Assembly: GCA_905479515.1 (NCBI GenBank)
Contig: CAJQMX010000134.1
Location: forward strand, 1-10,340
Direction: 5' to 3'
DNA from: an uncultured Parasphingopyxis sp.
GTDB lineage: Bacteria > Pseudomonadota > Alphaproteobacteria > Sphingomonadales > Sphingomonadaceae
DNA length: 10,340 nucleotides
The translations under genes were made by a program, and so were the position numbers. The first letter of the stretch is position 1. Every line of letters begins with the position of its first letter. This document shows positions 7,740 to 10,340 of the stretch, in pieces. The notes under the pieces were generated by a model. It worked only from the letters and a program-made list of their open reading frames with translations, searched no databases and was not told the origin of the DNA.

Positions 7740-8516
7740 ATGACTCTCCGCAAACGCATCATACCCTGTCTGGATGTCGCCAATGGCCGGGTCGTCAAAG
7801 GCGTCAACTTTGTCGACCTTGCCGATGCCGGTGATCCCGTCGAACAGGCGCGCGTTTATGATGAGGCGGAAGCGGATGAGCTGTGCTTTCTCGATATCAC
7901 CGCCAGCCATGAGGAGCGCGACACGCTGCTCCATATTGTCGAGCGCACGGCAGCGGTATGCTTCATGCCCCTCACAGTAGGCGGCGGGGTTCGCGCGCCG
8001 GAAGATGCGCGCCGATTGCTGCTCGCCGGCGCTGACAAGGTGGCGGTAAACAGTGCAGCAGTCGCCCGGCCAGAACTGGTCGGCGAGATGGCTGAACGGT
8101 TTGGCAGCCAATGCGTGGTCGGATCGATCGACGCACGCGCCGATGGCAAGGGCGGCTGGGAGATTTTCACCCATGGCGGGCGGCGCGGAACGGGGATAGA
8201 TGCTGTCGCCCATGCACAGCGGCTCGCGTCGCTCGGAGCCGGAGAATTGCTGGTCACCTCAATGGACCGGGACGGAACCAAGGATGGCTATGATCTCGCC
8301 CTCACCCGCACGATTGCGGACAGCGTCTCCGTGCCGGTGATCGCGTCGGGCGGTGTGGGCACCCTTGATCATCTGGTGGCCGGGATCAGCGAAGGCCATG
8401 CCGATGCCGTGCTCGCGGCGTCAATATTCCACTTTGGAACCTATAGTATCGCCCAAGCGCGCGCTGCACTGGCCGCCGCGCAAATCCCCGTTCGCCGCGG
8501 GAATTCCGTCGGGTAA
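7740..8516 (+). CDS. hisF: Imidazole glycerol phosphate synthase, cyclase subunit
   Basis: TIM-barrel cyclase that uses HisH-derived ammonia to turn PRFAR into imidazole glycerol phosphate and AICAR. It has 258 residues. Catalytic D12 is in [15 protein letters not shown] and D131 in [15 protein letters not shown] is at 175-180. Phosphate-binding glycines are in TVGGGVR (79-85) and ASGGVG (202-207), and FHFG (230-233) is a family landmark. The start [12 protein letters not shown] is the conserved N-terminus. The same frame stays open upstream to 7554, but that extension overlaps hisA, crosses the repeat hairpin and is not family-like. The ribosome-binding site is weak (GGACGG, about 3 nt before the ATG). 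It is separated from hisA by 127 bp and from hisE by the small-protein gene. Confidence 0.97.
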   Translation: MTLRKRIIPCLDVANGRVVKGVNFVDLADAGDPVEQARVYDEAEADELCFLDITASHEERDTLLHIVERTAAVCFMPLTVGGGVRAPEDARRLLLAGADKVAVNSAAVARPELVGEMAERFGSQCVVGSIDARADGKGGWEIFTHGGRRGTGIDAVAHAQRLASLGAGELLVTSMDRDGTKDGYDLALTRTIADSVSVPVIASGGVGTLDHLVAGISEGHADAVLAASIFHFGTYSIAQARAALAAAQIPVRRGNSVG

Positions 8517-8524
8517 CTTTACAC

Positions 8525-8555
8525 TTACCATGTTCGTCAGACGGACATTAACCAT
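8525..8555 (+). promoter_or_regulatory. Possible CtrA-type half-sites upstream of the small-protein gene
   Basis: TTAACCAT (8548-8555) matches the 8-mer half-site described for the alphaproteobacterial cell-cycle regulator CtrA. A degenerate copy, TTACCAT (8525-8531), lies 23 bp upstream in the same orientation, about two helical turns. This is suggestive only, because an 8-mer can occur by chance. No clear promoter hexamers were identified nearby. The rest of the 123-bp gap shows nothing I can name. Confidence 0.2.
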
Positions 8556-8639
8556 TGTGGGCTGTGCGAATGCTTGGCGTCCCGATTCTGGCCAGCTTCT
8601 TGCGTAGTAAGCAGGAGTTTCACATTTTTCGGAACGCGC

Positions 8640-8831
8640 ATGTCTGTCGCTCGTCTCATTGCTGCATTTCTGGCCGCCATCGCGATCGGTGCAACGCCGG
8701 CCATGGCAGTGGCGGTCAGCGTAGATGCGCCAGGTGATGTCATGCTGTTCGGGCTTGGCGTTTTGGGGCTGCTTGTCGGGAGGCAGGTCAGCAAGCGTCG
8801 GAAAAACAACGGTTCCGACGAGCCCGGTTGA
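8640..8831 (+). CDS. 63-residue secreted protein with degenerate PEP-CTERM-like sorting tail
   Basis: A signal peptide occupies residues 1-23 (MSVARLIAAFLA..., cleavage likely after AMA). Only about five residues later comes DAPGDVMLFGLGVLGLLVGR (29-48) followed by a basic cluster (K52, R53, R54, K55). This has the layout of a PEP-CTERM sorting signal: a short motif, a Gly/Leu-rich membrane segment, then arginines. The PEP motif reads DAP, and nine residues (NNGSDEPG at the end) follow the basic cluster, so recognition by an exosortase is uncertain. GGAA lies 5 nt before the ATG. An in-frame ATG at 8574 would bury the signal peptide. It sits between hisF and hisE, ending 22 bp before hisE, so it is probably co-transcribed with hisE. 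No enzymatic domain is present. It could be a genuine surface microprotein or the remnant of a larger PEP-CTERM protein. Confidence 0.7.
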   Translation: MSVARLIAAFLAAIAIGATPAMAVAVSVDAPGDVMLFGLGVLGLLVGRQVSKRRKNNGSDEPG

Positions 8832-8853
8832 CGCAGCGCGCCTGCCCGCGCAG

Positions 8854-9180
8854 ATGACTCAAATGCCCAAAACACTCGCCCGCCTCGAAACGACCATCCA
8901 TGCCCGAAAGGGCGGCGATGCAGGCTCCTCCTATGTCGCCAAGCTTATCGGCAAAGGGCGCAACAAGGTTGCCCAGAAATTCGGCGAAGAGGCAGTCGAG
9001 ACCATCGTCGCGGCGCTAGCGGAAGACGATGACGCCCTGATCGGGGAAGCCGCCGACACGCTGTTCCACCTGCTTATCTTGCTGGCCGAACGCGATATCC
9101 GCTTTGCGGACGTGCTGGCCGAACTCGACCGGCGTGAAGGCGTGTCGGGACTCGACGAGAAAGCCGCTCGCAAGTCCTGA
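8854..9180 (+). CDS. hisE: Phosphoribosyl-ATP pyrophosphohydrolase
   Basis: All-alpha MazG-like enzyme that removes pyrophosphate from phosphoribosyl-ATP, the second step of histidine synthesis; the released pyrophosphate is a substrate for Ppa. Metal-binding acidic residues are E45, E46 and E49 (KFGEEAVET) and E65 and D68 (GEAADTLFHLL). SSYVAKLIGKG (25-35) is typical. It has 108 residues and is the stand-alone form, not fused to HisI. The start is uncertain: ATG at 8854 (MTQMPKTLARLE) is used, ATG at 8863 is equally possible, and neither has a clear Shine-Dalgarno. The same frame open to 8725 overlaps the small-protein gene and is not family-like. The stop lies 2 bp from the end of the convergent lipoprotein gene. 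Confidence 0.94.
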   Translation: MTQMPKTLARLETTIHARKGGDAGSSYVAKLIGKGRNKVAQKFGEEAVETIVAALAEDDDALIGEAADTLFHLLILLAERDIRFADVLAELDRREGVSGLDEKAARKS

Positions 9181-9182
9181 CC

Positions 9183-9905
9183 CTAGTTACAGCGCATTTC
9201 GCCTGACCCGATAGAACTGGCCTGGCAGGTCGCGCCGCCGGTCACACGCACATCACCGGATCCGATGAGGCTGCCACTGACGGTTTCAGTCGCGAATATC
9301 TCGACGTTACCAGAGCCTGCAATATCCACATCGGCGCGCTGCGCCTGAAGATCCGCGGCTTGGATATCCCCAGACCCGGCGATATCGATTTCCAGATCGC
9401 CCACTGTTCCCGCTGCCGTGATCCCGCCTGATCCCGCAATGTCGAATTCGGCCTCCACCGCCTCAAGAGCTGCGATTGTCATGTTGCCAGATCCGGCAAC
9501 GGAGATTTCAAAATCGTCGGACACCGCACGCTCGATCTGCATGTCTCCCGACCCGGCAATCGACGCGCCATTCAATACGGGCATCGTAATATAGATCGTG
9601 GCCGGATCGTCATTGAAGGAGAGGCTGTCATTGCCCTGCCGGCCAATGCGCAATTTGCCGCTGCGGATCTCAAATTCGATCGTCGCGACAACATCATCAT
9701 CGCCCTCAACGCGGATATCAAACTCGTCGCCAAGCGTGATCACGACATTATCTGGCCCGCGCAGCGAAACCGAATCAAATTCTTCAAGGTCGAGTTCAGC
9801 AAGCGACTGGCCGTTGGACAGCCCGGAATCTCCGCCACTCATCTCCACCAAGGGCCCGCAGGCCACCAGTGCCAAGGCCGAAAGCGATACCAAAAGCGCA
9901 CGCAT
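9183..9905 (-). CDS. DUF2807 (head GIN domain) lipoprotein with beta-helix repeats
   Basis: Predicted envelope lipoprotein of 240 residues. The signal peptide ends in the lipobox LVAC (13-16), with C16 as the lipidated residue. A polar linker follows, then from about residue 40 a domain with the DUF2807 pattern: EFDSVSLRGPDNVVITLGD, then repeated AGSG turns at 117, 137, 157, 176 and 196 and IGSG at 214 and 232. The roughly 20-residue spacing indicates a right-handed beta-helix. C227 and C239 near the C-terminus fit the family Cys-x-GSG-x-Cys ending and may form a disulfide. The second ATG (9905) is chosen because GGGAG lies 7 nt before it but only 1 nt before the ATG at 9911. It lies 72 bp downstream of nhaA on the same strand. 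Family function is poorly known. Confidence 0.9.
   Translation of the reverse strand: MRALLVSLSALALVACGPLVEMSGGDSGLSNGQSLAELDLEEFDSVSLRGPDNVVITLGDEFDIRVEGDDDVVATIEFEIRSGKLRIGRQGNDSLSFNDDPATIYITMPVLNGASIAGSGDMQIERAVSDDFEISVAGSGNMTIAALEAVEAEFDIAGSGGITAAGTVGDLEIDIAGSGDIQAADLQAQRADVDIAGSGNVEIFATETVSGSLIGSGDVRVTGGATCQASSIGSGEMRCN
9201..9557 (-). repeat. Intragenic ~57-60 nt repeats encoding the GSG beta-helix turns
   Basis: Seven degenerate repeats inside the DUF2807 gene, each encoding (A/I)GSG plus a hydrophobic strand. On the plus strand they show as recurring blocks such as CCCGACCCGGC and CCAGATCCGGC. The spacing reflects beta-helix coils, and DNA-level similarity between units is moderate. 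Confidence 0.7.
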
Positions 9906-9919
9906 ATTCATTCTCCCAA

Positions 9920-9941
9920 CTGTATTGTTCGCTTAATACAG
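9920..9941. promoter_or_regulatory. Perfect 7-bp inverted repeat upstream of the DUF2807 lipoprotein gene
   Basis: CTGTATT (9920-9926) and AATACAG (9935-9941) are perfect inverted arms with an 8-nt spacer. They lie directly upstream of the GGGAGA ribosome-binding site (9917-9912). This could be an operator of about 22 bp, or an RNA hairpin just ahead of the ribosome-binding site. It has no trailing U-run to suggest an nhaA terminator. Confidence 0.4.
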
Positions 9942-9977
9942 CAAGGCGGTGAGCCTGACAAGCCCCGAGAATAGAGC

Positions 9978-10340
9978 CTAGCTGGTAGCGCCGCCTTTAG
10001 TCGGCATATCCTCCGAGACACTATAGACATCGCCGTCGGTAGAGATTTCACCGGCTTCCTCCGCCTCGATCTGGTCATGCGCCTTGTGCAGCGGTGCGAA
10101 CCGCAGCACCAGAAAGCCCGTCAATCCTGAAATCGCCGAGCCGAGCAAAACGCCGATTTTCGCCTCCTCGATCAGCAGCGCGTTGCCCGGAAAAGCGAGA
10201 CCGCCAATAAACAGGCTCATCGTGAAGCCGATGCCGCACAGCATGGCCGTTCCGTATATCTGCAGCCAGGTTGCCCCGCGCAACTTGCCGGCGATACCGA
10301 ACTTCACCGCGAGCCAGACGCTTCCGAAAATACCAATCTG
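9978..10340 (-). CDS. nhaA: Na+/H+ antiporter NhaA, C-terminal 120 residues (5' part outside window)
   Basis: Inner-membrane antiporter that expels Na+ in exchange for protons. The visible part matches the end of Nha[17 protein letters not shown], then [19 protein letters not shown], one of the most conserved segments of the family, and [18 protein letters not shown] as the last helix. The reading frame stays open to the window edge. The GTG at 10307 is an internal valine codon, not a start. The conserved TM10 lysine, expected just before QIGIF, and the DD pair of TM5 lie outside. After the last helix there is an acidic cytoplasmic tail of about 35 residues ([14 protein letters not shown]), longer than in E. 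coli NhaA. The DUF2807 gene follows 72 bp downstream on the same strand. Confidence 0.94.
   Translation of the reverse strand, partial: QIGIFGSVWLAVKFGIAGKLRGATWLQIYGTAMLCGIGFTMSLFIGGLAFPGNALLIEEAKIGVLLGSAISGLTGFLVLRFAPLHKAHDQIEAEEAGEISTDGDVYSVSEDMPTKGGATS

Noticed and set aside
1..10340. CRISPR array, tRNA or rRNA genes, insertion sequence, phage or toxin-antitoxin module.
   Set aside because: I saw no regular direct repeats with spacers, no transposase or integrase motifs and no cloverleaf-like segment. The only regular repeats are coding repeats in the DUF2807 gene.

Overview
The window reads as ordinary chromosomal DNA of an alphaproteobacterium, most likely of the order Sphingomonadales. 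This is an inference from three things: moderately high GC content, the gene order hisB-hisH-hisA-hisF-hisE with a separate hisE, and the style of the M61 peptidase, DUF2807 lipoprotein and PEP-CTERM-like small protein. No rRNA, tRNA, CRISPR array, insertion sequence or phage gene was seen. Nearly all of the window is coding. The longest non-coding stretches are about 125 to 136 bases, and three of them hold the more interesting structure.

Left part (1-2219, minus strand): hisS (histidyl-tRNA synthetase) is followed by prfA (peptide chain release factor 1), whose 3' part lies outside the window. The two overlap by ATGA, so they look like one translationally coupled unit. The hisS ribosome-binding site lies in two competing inverted repeats. 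Across a shared 136-bp regulatory gap, the plus-strand genes start: ppa (inorganic pyrophosphatase), an unrecognised six-helix membrane protein overlapping it by ATGA, and a secreted M61-family metallopeptidase with a C-terminal PDZ-like domain.

Middle part (5621-9180, plus strand): the histidine biosynthesis cluster hisB, hisH, hisA, hisF, hisE. hisB/hisH and hisH/hisA overlap by one and four bases, while hisA and hisF are separated by a 127-bp spacer containing a long REP-like hairpin. HisE hydrolyses phosphoribosyl-ATP near the start of the pathway. HisA isomerises ProFAR to PRFAR, HisH and HisF together form imidazole-glycerol-phosphate synthase, and HisB dehydrates that product. hisG, hisI, hisC and hisD are not in the window. 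hisB has no Shine-Dalgarno sequence and may be leaderless. Between hisF and hisE sits a 63-residue protein made of little more than a signal peptide and a degenerate PEP-CTERM-type sorting tail.

Right part (9183-10340, minus strand): a DUF2807 lipoprotein with a repetitive beta-helix, converging on hisE with a 2-bp gap, and upstream of it the C-terminal 120 residues of an NhaA-type Na+/H+ antiporter cut by the window edge.

I see no convincing wholly new system. The points worth a second look are the PEP-CTERM-like microprotein inside the his cluster, the hisS leader structure, a motif shared upstream of ppa and hisB, and the hairpin between hisA and hisF.
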